In this document: piece after piece, positions 46,501 through 57,910 of the stretch
How positions within the stretch are numbered: the stretch's first letter is position 1
Layout: each line of letters opens with the position of its first letter
Assembly (NCBI GenBank): GCA_037349315.1
Contig: JBAIAC010000270.1
Location: forward strand, 188,501 to 252,500
DNA length: 64,000 nt
Reading direction: 5' to 3'
Origin: Chelydra serpentina
Taxonomy: Eukaryota; Chordata; Testudines; Chelydridae
Translations under genes and position numbers: made by a program
The notes under the pieces: generated by a model
The model's database searches: none
What the model was told of the DNA's origin: nothing
Seen by the model: only the letters and a program-made list of their open reading frames with translations

Positions 46501-49500
46501 TGGGAGAGGTGTCTGGGCTGCCATTCCTTTGTGAAATGACTGTGTCTTCCTTCTAGCTGCTGCCCACAGATGGGATGATTCGCAAACACTCGCATGTGAA
46601 AATTGGCAGATACCACCAGGTAATCCCTGCAGGGGCAGTGAAGAATGCCACAGGCTGCTGGGGGTGGCTACCCGGGAACAGAGGGGTCTCATCTCTCCAT
46701 TCTTCTCCCCAAGCCCCTCCCCCAAGCCTGGCCTAAGTGTTTCTATCTCCCGCTTGCTGGGTCACAGGCTGCGCCTCCAGGTGAAGAGGCGCCTCATTCC
46801 AAGTCCTGCCGTGTGCTGTGACTAATGGGGAAGAGCTGCTGCTCAGCGAAAGGGCTCTGGGCTTCCTTCTAGCTCGTGTCTCCTCCTGCTGGGTGTGGCT
46901 ATTGAGCAGGCCATGGTGGCAACCCCTGCTTCCTCTGGGCGGTTTGACAGTGCTGCTCTGGGCCTGTCTCTTTTGTCTCTGACCCCTTGGAGTGGAGACT
47001 GCAACTCTGTGCCTGGTACAGCACAAAGCAGGATGTTCTTTACCAGAACTCTGTTTGATATGGAGGCCGCTTCCTTATGTCCTGTGAGCCTCTTACCACA
47101 CTGAGGCGCCAGCAGGTATGGGTTGCTGTGATCTGGGGATGGAGGTGTATCTGAAGTTCTGTCTCCTGCTCCCCAGCTTGTACCCACAGAGGTGAAGAGG
47201 TTGTGGGGGCTGGGAGAGGCTTGCTGGCTATGAACTCCCAGCATGTGTCTGGGATCTCTGCTTGTGCTGGCCTGAAGTTGCTCTTCTCTTTGTTTAGCAC
47301 TTGCAAGAGCAACTGGACTTGGATCTCTCACCCCTGGAGTACATGATGAAGTGTTACCCAGAGATCAAGGAGAAGGAGGAGATGAGGAAGATCATTGGCA
47401 GATATGGGCTGACAGGGAAGCAGCAGGTAGGTGTGGACTGCAGTGGGCATCTGTTCCATGGGGCCTGCTCTTGGTGTGATACTAGGGATGCAGAGCCACC
47501 ATTGTCCTTTTGTTCACCTGACAGCCATCTGGAGTTCCTGGGCAGCGGGCTACACTGGGGAATGCAGGTGCAAGCCCTCTCCCACTTTATGGGCTTGTGG
47601 CCCCAGAGCTACAGTGTCGGGCACCTCCTCAGTATTTATAAAGGCTGTTTCCAATCTCCCATCCAGTCTGAGGAAATAGCTCGGTTCTTCGACAGCGCGT
47701 GTGTGGCGAGGGAGCAGGGTCTCATGCTTGGCTCCAAGCGTGGTAAGCTGGGAGTGATTCCATAGTCACCAGCTCCCCTCAGAGTTCTGCCTCCTGGGCC
47801 TGTTGGACGCCACAGATGGTGTTGAGTCACATCTGGTCCAGTTTTGTCTCCCCCTAGGCAGGAGACTGGACTAGACTGACTTTGGGTCTGATCCTATGTG
47901 GCCATCCCAACGTTGTGTGCAGTGGCTGGTGCCTGGGTTATGCTGTCGGGATTGATCACCTGGCTCCCAGTGTGGAATAGCTGTGCTGGCAGTGGTGGCT
48001 TTGCTTCCTTTGATGCAGTGGCATAGATCAGCTGGGATTCTTTGTGCCATTGGTAGGTTTTGCCCATAGTGAGCCATAGTCAACTTCATGGGTGGCGTGA
48101 CTCCTCCATTTGGAGAGGCTGTGCGTGCCTGGACTGTTTGCCTGCCCACACTTAGCCTCCTCTCTTGAAAGCCCTGCCCATGCTCCCCCCGGGCCCCGCT
48201 CAGCCCCAGCCACCCACCGCTCACATCTCTTCATCCGCACCCCAGGCCCACCGGCCAGCTGCTTACACGTGCGCACCTCTTCCACCACCACCCCCTTCCC
48301 CCAGCCGACCAGCCATCCACTCGCCGTACTTGTGTGCCTCTTCACTCCCTCCCACAAGGCCCCCAAGGGTTGGGGTGAGGGCTCCAGCTGGGGATGAGGG
48401 GTTTGGAGTGTGGGAGGGGGTTCAGGGCTAGGGCAGAGGGTTGGGGTGTGGGCTTGGGTGGGGCTGGGGATGAGGGGTTTGGGGTGTGGGCTGCCCTGGG
48501 GAGAGAGGACTCCCCCTAGCCCTCTCTCTTCCCCCCCCCCCCCCCCCAGCTGCACCTGGGCTGGGGGAGAGGCATCTCTCCCCACTGCGGCAGCTTCAGG
48601 CCGGGCTGGAGCCCTTGATAGGCTGCTGTCGAGCCACATAGCTTAGAAGGAACTTAGCCTACCACCAGACACTTGCTTCCATCATCTCATGGAACAGGTC
48701 ATCAAGGAATCCATTTTGAAGCACTTGGAGGAGAGGAAAGTGATCAGGAACAGTTAACATGGATTCACTAAGGGCAAGTCATGCCTGACCAACCTGACTG
48801 CCTTCTATGATGAGATAACCAGCTCTGTGGATATGGGGAAAGCGGTGGATGTGATATACCTTGATTTTAGCAATGCTTTTGATACGGTCTCTCAGAGTAT
48901 TCTTGCCAGCAAGTTAAAAAAGTATGGATTGGATGAATAGACTATAAGGTGGATAGAAAGCTGCAGGGTGGATTTGATTTGAATCAAATTGACTTAAATC
49001 ACTAGTCAGGAAGACTCGGTTTAATCATGGATTTCTACATAAAGTGCATTATTGGTTGTTATAACCTTAATACATATTCTTCACAACTCAGAGATAATCT
49101 CACCTTATTTATTTATTTTAACATACTTGTTAACAGCAAAAATGTTTATCTATGGAGACACAAATCCACAGTTTGAGAACTGCAAAACTACGCATCTCTG
49201 ATGGTATCTTCTAGACTGAGCACTGAGTCCCATTGGGTAGATAGAAAGATTAACCTAAATAATCTCTACAGAAGCCCCCGGAACCCCATAAAATTGAGTC
49301 CCTAATCTAGGAACTACTGGAACTTGTTTACAAACCTTTTCTTAAACATTACATGAATATATTGTCTCATACTATAGAATTAGAATTTATAATCCCTATT
49401 CTATGATGAGATATCTTTGAGTTTTATAATGAATCTTATTTTAATTAGGTTTTTTCCTCAAAAAGCATTTTATCAAAAAAACCCTTTTTAAAAATCTTGC

Positions 49501-52500
49501 TTTAAAAAAAAAAAAAATCATTGATTTTTATCCACCCTGGAAAGCTGGCTAGATTGTTGGGCTCAACGGGTAGTGATCAGGCTCGATGTCTAGCTGGCAG
49601 CCAGTATCAAGCGGAGTGCCCCAGGGATCTCTCCTGAGGCCGGTTTTGTTCAACATCTTCATTAATGATCTGGATGATGGGATGCTTTGCACCCTCAGCA
49701 AGTTCACGGATGACACTATGCTGGGGGGAGGGTAGAGAGAGGGTCCAGAGTGACCTAGACAAATTGGAGGATTGGGCTAAAAGAAATCTGAGGTTCAACA
49801 AGGACAAGTGCAGAGTCCTGCACTTAAGACAGAAGAAGCCCATGCACTGCTACAGACTAGGGACCGACTGGCTAAGCAGCAGTTCTGCAGAAAAGGACCT
49901 GGGGGTTACAGTGGATGAGAAGCTGGATATGAGTTAACAGTGTGCCTTGGTTGCCAAGAAGGGTAATACCATATTGGGCTGCATTAGTAATAGCATTGCC
50001 AGCAGATTGAGGGAAGTGATTATTCCCCTCTATTCGGCACTGCTGAGGCCACATCTGCAGTATTGCGTCCAGTTTTGGGCCCCCCCCCACTACAGAAAGG
50101 ATGAGGACAAATTCGAGAGAGTCCAGCGGAGGGCAATGTAAATGAGTAGGGGGCTGGGGCACATGACTTATGAGGAGAGGCTGAGGGAACTGGGGTTATT
50201 TAGTCCGCGGAAGAGAAGAGTGAGGGGGGGATTTTATATCAACCTTCAACTACCTGAAGGTGGGGTTCGAAAGAGGATGGAGCTCGGCTGTTCTCAGTGG
50301 TGGCAGGTGACAGAACAAGGAGTAATGGTCTCAAGTTGCAGTGGGGGAGGTCTAGGTTGGATATTAGGAAACACTATTTCACTAGGAGGGTGGTGAAGCA
50401 CTGGAATGGGTTCCCTAGGGAGGTGGTGGAATCTCCATCCTTAGAGGTTTTTAAGGCCTGGCTTGACAAAGCCCTGGCTGGGATGATTTAGTTGCGGTTG
50501 GTCCTGCTTTGAGCAGGAGGTTGGACTAGATGACCTCCTGAGGTCTCTTCCAACCCTAATCTTCTATGATTCTATCTCATCAATGAGAAGCATGAGAGAT
50601 GATAATATACACCTAGGAAGAGAAAATGGAGGCCACATTTACAGGATGGGAGACTGTGACTCAGAAAAAGATATGAGGGTCATGGCAGGTAAGCTGAACA
50701 TAAGCTCCCAGTGTGACTCTGTGGCCAAAAGAGCTAATGTGATCCTGGGATGCATTAACGGGGGTGTCTCAAGTAGGAGGAAAGAGATGATCTTATTTCT
50801 GTATTTGGCACTGCTGAAACTTCTGCTGGTACACTGTCCTGTTCTGATGCCTACAATTCAAGAAGTGACAAATTGGATAGGGTTCAGAGAGGAGCCATGA
50901 GAGTGATGAAAGGATTAGAAAACATGCCTTGTAAAAGAACTCTCTTAACCTTCGCTTTGTTAAAGTAAAGTGGTGACTTGATTAGTCTATAAATATCTAC
51001 ATGGGGAAAGAAATATTTAGTAATGGGCTCTTCGGTGTAGTAGAGAAAGGTCTAATGTGATCCAGTGGCTGAGAGTTGAATCTAGACAAATTCAGATGGA
51101 AATAAGGTGTCAATTTTTGACAGTGAGGGTAATTAACCATTAGAACAATTTACCAAGGTGGTAGTAGATTCTCCATCACTGACCATTTTTAAAACACAGT
51201 TGGATGTTTTTCTAAAAGATCTGCTCTAGGCATTATTTTGGGGCAGTTCTATGGCCTGTTATACAGGAGATCAGACTAAATTATGGTCCTTTCTGGCATT
51301 GGAATCTATGAATCTCCGGCATGTTTGTCCAGTTTGATTTTACAAACCTCCAATGATGGAGATTCCACAACCTATTCCAGAGTTCCTATCCCTTTATTGT
51401 TAGAAAGTGTTTCCTAATATCTAATCTAAATCTCCCTTGCTGCAGATTAAACCCATTACTTCTTGCCTTCAGTAGACATGAAGAACAATTGATCACAGTC
51501 CTCTTTATAACAACCCTTAATGTTCTTCACATATGTTATCAGCTCCCCCCTCAGTCTTCTTTTCAAGACTAAACATACCGATTTTTTTAAACCTTGTCTC
51601 ATAGGTCAGGTTTTCTAGACCTATCATATTTATTGCTCTCCTCTGGACTCTATCCATTTTGTCCATATTTTTCCTTATATATGGCACCTAGAACCGATGT
51701 TCCCTCTAATTTTTTCCATCCATGTGGAGAATACATTTTGTTATGTACACCAAGGTAATGTGCGGCTGTGCGCCACCAGTACAAACACAAAACCTAGATA
51801 TGATATATATTTTTAAAAAGTTACCATAGGGATAATTACTCCAGCCAGGACAAGTGAGGCATTTTAGAACTCACTGCTCAAAGAATTAAATTTAAGTGCA
51901 AGAGTGAATGGCTTAGCTGGCCAAGACTGCATCTTTTCCAACACTGCAACCAAAAAGGAAGCTAAATGCAATGTCCTAAACAGCCCAACACTGGTACAAG
52001 TTTGCCATGTCTTGAAGGGGCTGAGAAGACCACGTTCTGTGCCCCTGTTTTTCCAGTAGTGAGGTTGAAAGTGAGAATCAGCATCAGATACAGAAGTTGC
52101 ATGTTCTATCTTTGCTGTTCTGTTCTTTCCCCTCTAGGAAATGGGATTAGACCTTAACAACAGCCCATTTCCACTGTAATATCAATGGACCTTTGTCATC
52201 CTGACACCAAGAAATTTCCTGGGTGAAAAGAGAGACCCTGATGACAAAGGTCCATTGATATTACAGTGGATCCCAGGAGATGGAGGGCAGTCAGCAATTG
52301 TCATGGTAGCCCATCTGTCGTCCGTAAAATTTCCTCCCAAAGTCTTTCCCTTTAAAAACCACAAAAGGGATTGATGGGTGAAATAGCCTGCCCTCTCGTT
52401 ATTTTGCCCACCAAGTAGGTGTAATTTACAATGTATAAATTTTGGTTAATTTCCAATCCCACACCTCTCTTGCCTACCAAGCATATTAACATAGTCCCTG

Positions 52501-55413
52501 AATTATATCAGTAGGCCTTTTTTGTTTGGACTGTTTGAGTCATTTAGCTTTAGCAGTTTTATATAGATTCCAAGGTCAGAAGGGACGTTAAGATCAGTTA
52601 GCCTGACCTGTATAACACAGGCCAGAGAACTGCCCCAGAATAATTCCTAGAGCAGAGATGTTTAGAAAAACATCCAATCTTGATTTAAAAATTGTCAGTG
52701 ATGGAGAATCCACCCCGACCCTTGGTAAGATGTTCCAGTGGTTAATTACTCTGTTAGAAATTTACGGATTATTTCCAGTCTGAATTTGTCTAGCTTCAGC
52801 TTCCAGCCATTGGATTGTGTTATACTTTTCTCTGCTAGTTTGAAGAACGCATTATTAAATATTTATTCCCCATGTAGGTACCTAGAGTGTAATCAAGTCA
52901 CCCCTTAATCTTCTTTTTGTTAAGCAAACACATTGAGCCTATCAATATAAGGCATGTTTCCTAAATCTTTAATCATTCTCGTGGCTCTTCTCTGAAACCT
53001 CTTCAGTTTATCCACATCCTTCTTGAATTGTGGACATCAGAACTAGACACAGAATTCCAGCAGCGGTCACACCAGTGTCAAATACAGCGGTAAAATAACC
53101 TCTCTGCTCCTACTCGAAAGTCCCGTTTATGCATCCCAGAATCACATTAGCCATTTTGGTCACAGCATTGACTGGGTGCTCACATTCTGCTGATTTATCC
53201 ACCACGTGTCTCCCCCCACTGTCCCCCCCCAGTCTTTTTCAGTCGCTGCTTCCCAGGATAGTGTGTCCTCTATCCTGTAAGTATGATCTACATACTTTGT
53301 TCCTAGATGTATAGATTTACATTTAGCTGTAGTGAAATGTGTATTATTTAGTTGTGCCCACTTTACCAAGCAATCCAAATTGATCTGAATCAGTGATCTG
53401 TCATCTTTATTATCACTCCCCCAATTTTTGTGTCTTTTGCAAACTTTATTAGTAATAACTTTTGTTTTCTAGGTCACTGATTAAAATGTTAATAGCTCAG
53501 TGGTATGAGCATTGGTCTGCTAAACCCAGGGTTGTGAGTTCAATCCTTGAGGGGGCCATTTAGGGATCTGGGGAAAAAAAAAAAAATCTGTCGGGACAGT
53601 ACTTGGTCCTGCTAGTGAAGGCAGGGGACTGGACTCGATGACCTTTCAAGGTCTTTCCAGTTCTAGGAGATAGGCATATCTCCATATATTATATAGGGTC
53701 AAGAACAGTTTCCTGTGGAACCCTACTGGAAACACAACCACTTGATGACGATTCCTTGTTCAGTTACATTTTTGAGAGCTATCAGTTAGTCAGTTTTTAT
53801 TAATTTAATGTGTGCCATGTTAATTTTATTCTAGTTTTCAATCAAATGTCATGTGTTATCTAGTCAAATACGTGCTTAATTCAGAAAAGGCAAAAATTTC
53901 AATATTGATGATTCTACCATGTCCACCTAATAGTGGACCAGTCCCATTTTCAGGATACTTTCGTTCCTAATATGTTTTAAAACAAAACTTCTTCTTATGG
54001 TTCTTAACTCTGCTTGCCATAGATTTCTTCTTGTCCCTTTGCTTCTCTTATCAATTTTCTACAGTTCCATGCTTCTGATTTTATATTGATTTCTATCAGT
54101 TTTCCCCTCCCCCCCCCCCTTTTTCTTAATAGCTGCCTTCATTTCCCCTCTAAACCACAGTTGGGTTTTTAACCAGCTTGGCCGCCTGCCTAGATTGTGG
54201 CTTTTTGGGCATTTAGGAAGGTGTTTCTTAAATGATTCCCAATTATCATTCAAATTTTTCTGATTAAATACTTCCTCCCAGCTGATTTGGTTCTTTATTC
54301 CACAAAGCTAAAAATAACTTTCCCTGCTAATCGCTCTACGAGAAACATCCAGTCACTCTGAAACTGAGGGCAGAATTTAGGGCTGTGGGTAGGATGTGGC
54401 TAACACCCCTATAATGATCTCAATTAATTCTGTACCTGATGGGACTTCAAGCATGAGCAGCATCTCTGACTGCTCCATGTTCCTGCTTCAGAAATCTGCA
54501 GCACCCCTGGTGCAGTGGTGGGGGGAAGGGTTAGTCAAGACAGGAGCCCACTGCAGCTGCCCTGCTGTGATGCAGAGGTGCTGCCCATGGAGAATTCAGG
54601 TTCTAGCATGCAGTACTCCATCCTGACTCTCATGGGAGGACCACTCTCTGGGAACTGGTGCAATCCGTGCCTCTGCAGAGCTGTAATTAGTGTCTGTTTG
54701 TTTGGCAGGTGAGCCCCATCCGGAACCTCTCTGATGGGCAGAAGTGCCGTGTGTGTTTCGCGTGGCTGGCCTGGCAGAATCCCCACATGCTCTTCCTGGA
54801 TGAACCCACCAACCACTTGGATATAGAAACAATAGATGCTCTGGCAGATGCCATCAACGAGTTTGAGGGAGGAATGATGCTCGTCAGCCATGACTTCAGG
54901 CTCATCCAGCAGGTAATGGGGGGCGGGGGTGGGGGGTAGGGGGGGTTTGTCACATGCTTTTCTCAGCCAGTAAATTGGGACTGGGCGTCTGTCTCTATCA
55001 GACCCACTCCAACTCAGCCAGATGTCATGGGCTGGATGCACGAATTCCTGGGTGAGATCCTGTGGCCTGTTCTGCTGATCACCTAATTTGGCATAACAGC
55101 TATGAATGTGCTTAGCTGAGTTAGTGAACTGCTGGCAGCCGCACAACCTTGCCTGCTTTGGCTGGACAAAAGGGGACAAGGGAGCCTGGGCCCCCATGTG
55201 GGGTGAGGAGGGAATCCCCTACCTAGTGCCCCTGTGAGCAGAGCTGCACTAAGGACCACCTTCCTATGTTTTCAGGTTGCCCAAGAGATCTGGGTCTGCG
55301 AGAAGCAGACAATCACAAAGTGGCAGGGTGACATCCTTGCTTACAAGGAACATCTCAAGTCAAAACTAGTGGATGAGGAGCCCCAGCTCACCAAAAAGAC
55401 CCACAACGTGTGA
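37513..55413 (+). CDS. ABCF2: ATP-binding cassette subfamily F member 2
   Basis: Fourteen coding exons: 37513-37666, 39890-40102, 41720-41902, 42284-42455, 42633-42728, 43239-43341, 43545-43640, 43720-43839, 44458-44547, 44793-44903, 46557-46619, 47298-47426, 54709-54912 and 55276-55413. All introns are GT-AG and phase-consistent. The product is 623 residues, the same length as human ABCF2. It is a soluble twin-ATPase of the ABC-F class without membrane segments; relatives act on ribosomes, and the exact role of ABCF2 is less clear. The N-terminus is lysine- and alanine-rich. Domain 1: Walker A GLNGIGKS near 118-125, signature FSGGW 229-233, Walker [10 protein letters not shown] 250-258. Domain 2: Walker A GPNGAGKS 430-437, signature LSDGQ 517-521, Walker [11 protein letters not shown] 537-546. 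Intron 12 is 7.3 kb, swollen by transposons. The gene is divergent from CHPF2. Confidence 0.97.
38302..38570. mobile_element. MITE with AGGGCTTGTCTAC ends in ABCF2 intron 1
   Basis: Left end AGGGCCTTGTCTACAC and right end GTAGACAAGCCCT are inverted repeats. The interior shows CG-rich diverged sequence (GATCGGAGGTCAATTTAGC). No target duplication was evident. Its end motif is similar to, but distinct from, the MITE at 21246. Confidence 0.65.
39243..39400 (+). mobile_element. MIR-like tRNA-derived SINE in ABCF2 intron 1
   Basis: A tRNA-like head (CCAGTGGTCAGGGCAC..., a degenerate B box GGGTTCTATTAC) is followed by the MIR/CORE-like phrase TGATCTTGGGCAAGTCACT. Old and diverged. Confidence 0.75.
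40430..41655 (+). mobile_element. L2 LINE, RT C-terminal part and 3' end, in ABCF2 intron 2
   Basis: Degenerate sense-strand codons match the L2 RT region: a CTCTGTCCTTGGTCCCTCCT block (VLGP-like), GGTAATCTCATATGCAAACAC (GNLIxKH), and a degraded catalytic site (TGTGTGGATGATTC). Later phrases are CATAACCTGGGAGTCACATTC (NLGVTF) and TTGATTACTG. The 3' end has GAGCCCCTCGGGGCTGGGAC and GTACAGTACCCAGCACAGTAGG, typical of L2. It makes up most of the intron and is transcribed with ABCF2. Confidence 0.78.
45030..46290. repeat. Dispersed repeat in ABCF2 intron 10, related to one in intron 12
   Basis: AT-rich block without coding. Its right part (about 45910-46240) matches 52270-52545 in order: CCCAGGAGAT, TTTAAAAACC, TCTCGTTATTTTGCC, ACAGTCCCTGA and TTTTGTTTGGACT-type phrases. 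It is probably an LTR or other retroelement piece. The ends are not defined. Confidence 0.5.
48090..48650. repeat. GC-rich low-complexity repeat in ABCF2 intron 12
   Basis: The segment 48365-48500 has recurring GGGGTTTGGGGTGTGGG-type phrases, followed by a 17-base C run at 48531-48547. The left part is C-rich. Probably a GC-rich non-autonomous element with an internal minisatellite. Confidence 0.5.
48690..50578 (+). mobile_element. CR1 LINE, degraded, split by a hAT-type element
   Basis: RT sequence begins at about 48690 and runs to 48963 (copy A type, several stops). It resumes at 49540 and continues through the FADD region (here altered), the C-terminus and the 3' UTR to the terminal GATTCTAT repeat at about 50578. 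Same strand as ABCF2. Many substitutions indicate an older copy than the one at position 1. Confidence 0.9.
48964..49539. mobile_element. hAT-type MITE with perfect 8-bp TSD nested in CR1
   Basis: The ends CAGGGTGGATTTGATTT and the reverse complement of the right end (CAGGGTGGATAAAAATC) form inverted repeats. GAAAGCTG flanks both sides (48956-48963 and 49540-49547). Removing the 576-bp element restores the CR1 reading across the site. AT-rich, no transposase. Confidence 0.92.
50583..51310 (+). mobile_element. Diverged CR1 LINE 3' part
   Basis: CR1-like C-terminal codons (50583-50900, with [22 protein letters not shown]), 3' coding remnants to 51200 and a 3' UTR ending near GGAATCTATGAATC at 51300-51313. 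An older subfamily than the neighbouring copy. Confidence 0.75.
51318..51690 (-). mobile_element. CR1 LINE 3' part, antisense
   Basis: Antisense CR1 phrases (GATGGAGATTCCACAACC, AATATCTAATCTAAATCTCCC, CTCTCCTCTGGACTCTATCC). Forms an inverted pair with the fragment to its left. Confidence 0.7.
52170..52270. other. Perfect 31-bp inverted repeat (hairpin) with 39-nt loop in ABCF2 intron 12
   Basis: Positions 52170-52200 are the exact reverse complement of 52240-52270 (core ATCAATGGACCTTTGTCATC). Transcribed with ABCF2 it would fold into a 31-bp perfect stem. The sequence is not an obvious transposon end. Confidence 0.85.
52562..54265 (-). mobile_element. CR1 LINE, long antisense copy in ABCF2 intron 12
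   Basis: It begins with antisense 3' UTR (AGGTCAGAAGGGACGTTAAG). RT C-terminus, RT and upstream linker remnants follow, with minus-strand codons such as [22 protein letters not shown] at about 54170-54240. It is interrupted at 53488-53695 by a tRNA-derived SINE, after which CR1 sequence (GGTCAAGAACAGTTTCCTGTGG) continues in register. Confidence 0.8.
53488..53695 (+). mobile_element. tRNA-Lys-derived turtle SINE (Cry-I type)
   Basis: The head reads like a tRNA gene: AATAGCTCAGTGGTATGAGC (A box) and GGTTGTGAGTTCAATCC (B box), followed by GAGGGGGCCATTTAGGGATC and an A-run. The 3' tail CTGGACTCGATGACCTTTCAAGG is the LINE-derived end shared with CR1. This arrangement is the Cry-I SINE family of cryptodiran turtles. 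It is not a functional tRNA gene (a loop and stem are degraded, and there is no terminator in place). Confidence 0.88.
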
Positions 55414-55871
55414 GTGCTGGATGGGTCGGTCAGGTGCTCTCCCTGGAGACTGACACAGTGGCCAGCCTGACCCACCCTCCTGCTGACTGGAATAGACTCT
55501 GCTGCTATCTCTGTGGTTCTGTTCTAGCATTGCTGCAACATTGCTTCTCCTCGACCCTCCTTGTATCTCCACATCTGGACAAACCCTTCCCTTCTGTTCT
55601 GACTGCTCTCAGGCACCTGTATCCACAGCTGGATGGTGTCCCATCCTACATCAGACCTTCCACTCCAATAGGCTGGAGTCGTGGTGATGGCAGTAGGGAC
55701 TCTGACTTGCAGTGATACAGAAGTGACGACCCTAGCCCATCTTCTCACCCTTCACCCCCAACCTTCTGCTTCAGTTTAGAAACTTCACTTCAAACTCCTC
55801 AGGCCTTGGTTTGTTTTTAATGATTATTTAACAGTGTAATTACCAGATCTGCCTGAGAAAATCCATCAGTC

Positions 55872-55877
55872 AATAAA
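55872..55877 (+). terminator. ABCF2 polyadenylation signal
   Basis: AATAAA about 460 bases after the ABCF2 stop, the first canonical signal downstream, giving a 3' UTR of about 480 nt. Confidence 0.6.
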
Positions 55878-55889
55878 GAGGGAAGAACT

Positions 55890-56745
55890 GTCTCCTGCTT
55901 TCCTTCCTCCTCCTGTGAGGTGCACTGGGCATGAGAGCATGGAACCAGCTCTGTTAGTGCTGAGCTTCTTGGGTTTTAGTTCATGACACAGGGCCCCATC
56001 CGCACCCTGTCCTGGACCTATGGGAAATGCTGGAGTCTTTCCTACTGACACCAATTGCCCCCTGTTAGTACAGGATAGTCTTCCAGTACAAATAAGTACA
56101 ATGGAATGATGAAGCAACTATCGGTAACTGAGCTGCAGAGGCACTGAGGTGAGTCGATACAATAGTAACATTCATTTTAGGAGTGCAATAAATAAGAAAT
56201 GTTAAATAAAAACAATCTACAATTCTGTACTTTTCCAGGCCACTTACATGCCTTTATTTTCCTACTGACTTAGCTGAATATGACACACTGTAGCTCTTTC
56301 AGCAAGTCAAGATCATGTTTTTTGGGCTGAAAGGAAGCCAAAATCTAGTCTTTGGTGTTCTCATTTTCTAGGAGGTTTTTAGAAGGGAATCAGTGCTTAT
56401 ATCTCCTCAGCCCATGCAGAGAGGCTGTGCCAATATCCAGAATAGTCTAATAATCCAGTTGCATGTACTTTGCACTGAGTGAAAGAAACTTGTCAAAAGT
56501 GAAGAAGTTAAAATCTTGATCCCTGCAAAGGCTACTTCCACAGTAAACAGCTCAGAAGACAAATATCCTGCAAACTAAACAGTAGGAAGGCAAGAAACTT
56601 GTGATCTTGTTTTTGATAGAGGTAGCTGTCTTGGTATTTGATATATCAGAATGTCATGTGGGACTAAAAATTAGCACTGCACAAAATCAATATGTCACAC
56701 TCTAAATAAACTAAACTGGATAAGAGATTTCCAACTAGTTGTAAA
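55890..56745. other. Intergenic DNA beyond ABCF2; nothing recognised
   Basis: No supported gene or repeat apart from scattered AATAAA motifs (for example near 56188) that could serve as alternative ABCF2 ends. Confidence 0.35.
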
Positions 56746-56754
56746 TAGGGAATC

Positions 56755-57560
56755 ATCTAGTGCAGTCCTGCATTGAGCTGTTCTCAACCGATGCTATTCA
56801 ATATCTTTTATCAATGGTCTAGAAGAAAATATGAAATCACTGCTGGCAAAATTTGCAGATGACAAAGATTTGTGGGGTGATACATAATGATAGGGGACAG
56901 GTCAGTTGTACATCATTATTTGAAATACACAGAAAGCTGAGTTTCTGAACAATGTTTCTATACAGCCAAATGCAAGGTCATACATTAGCAACAAAGAATA
57001 TAGGTTACATTTAATGGACTGGGGAGCTGTATGCTGGAAAGAAGTGACTCTGGAAAGGAGTTAAGAGTTTATGGTGGAAAAGCGAGCTTCTAGGGTGTAG
57101 CTGTTCAGTTCTGGTGTCTCCAATTCACAATCATTGTTTTTGAAATGTTAAGTTTTCAGAGAAGAAGTACAAGAATGATTTGAGGTCTGGAAAACTTTTC
57201 TTAGTGTGAGAGACTTCAAAAGCTCCATCCACTGAATTTGTGCAAGAGAAGCTTAAGAGGTGACTTGATCATGGTCTACAAGTACCTATATGGGGAAAGA
57301 GATTTCTGATAGCAGATGCCTTTTGGATCTAGCAGACAAAGGCAGAATGAGATTGAAAGGCTGGGAGCCGAAGCAAGACCGATTTTTACCAGAAAGGGTA
57401 ACTAATCATTAGAAGAACTAAGCTAGGGGCTGTGGTGGGTTCTCAGTTACATGGAGTCTAACAGACTTGCTGTAGCTCAACCAGATGTTCTGGGCAGGAT
57501 GCAGGAATCCCTGGCAGAGTTTCTTTTTCCTGGGCTAGGCAGGAGGCCATCGTGGCTGGT
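56755..57560 (+). mobile_element. Very diverged CR1 LINE
   Basis: CR1 order is preserved: a GCAAAATTTGCAGATGACAAAG stretch (degraded AKFADDTK), C-terminal remnants and GTAACTAATCATTAGAAGAACT-type 3' sequence. No frame survives. Confidence 0.7.
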
Positions 57561-57681
57561 CAGAATGGTCCCTGGTGCCCTTACTCTAGGAATTAAACTG
57601 GTCTGACTACAAGACAGGTTTAAGGATTCATCATGCTGATCCTCCATCTTCAGATGGCTGACCGTGGGGCCTGAGAAGCAT

Positions 57682-57910
57682 AGGCGCCGACTCCATGGGT
57701 GCTCCGGGGCTGGAGCACCCACGGAGAAAAATTGGTGGGTGCTCCGCACCCACTGGCAACTCCCCACCATCCCCAGAGCTCGCGCCCAACTTACCGGAGC
57801 ACCGGGCGATGTTCCGGGGCCCCGCCGGCGACGTCACGGTGGCGTCGGGGGCGGGGCCCGGCGACGTCACCCGGGGGTGGGGGCCCGGCGACGTCACCCA
57901 CCGCTGAGAA
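57682..57910. repeat. GC-rich repeat with three GACGTCAC motifs
   Basis: Begins with a TAGGCGCCGACTCCATGGGTGCT-type end, with internal inverted GGGTGCTCC/GGAGCACCC. It then carries three GGCGACGTCAC segments (at about 57828, 57861 and 57888) in a CpG-dense context. The start resembles the palindrome at 24351, so it is probably a related dispersed element. Confidence 0.6.

Noticed and set aside
53488..53565. Possible tRNA gene
   Set aside because: The tRNA-like head is joined to a SINE body and LINE-like tail, and the cloverleaf is degraded.
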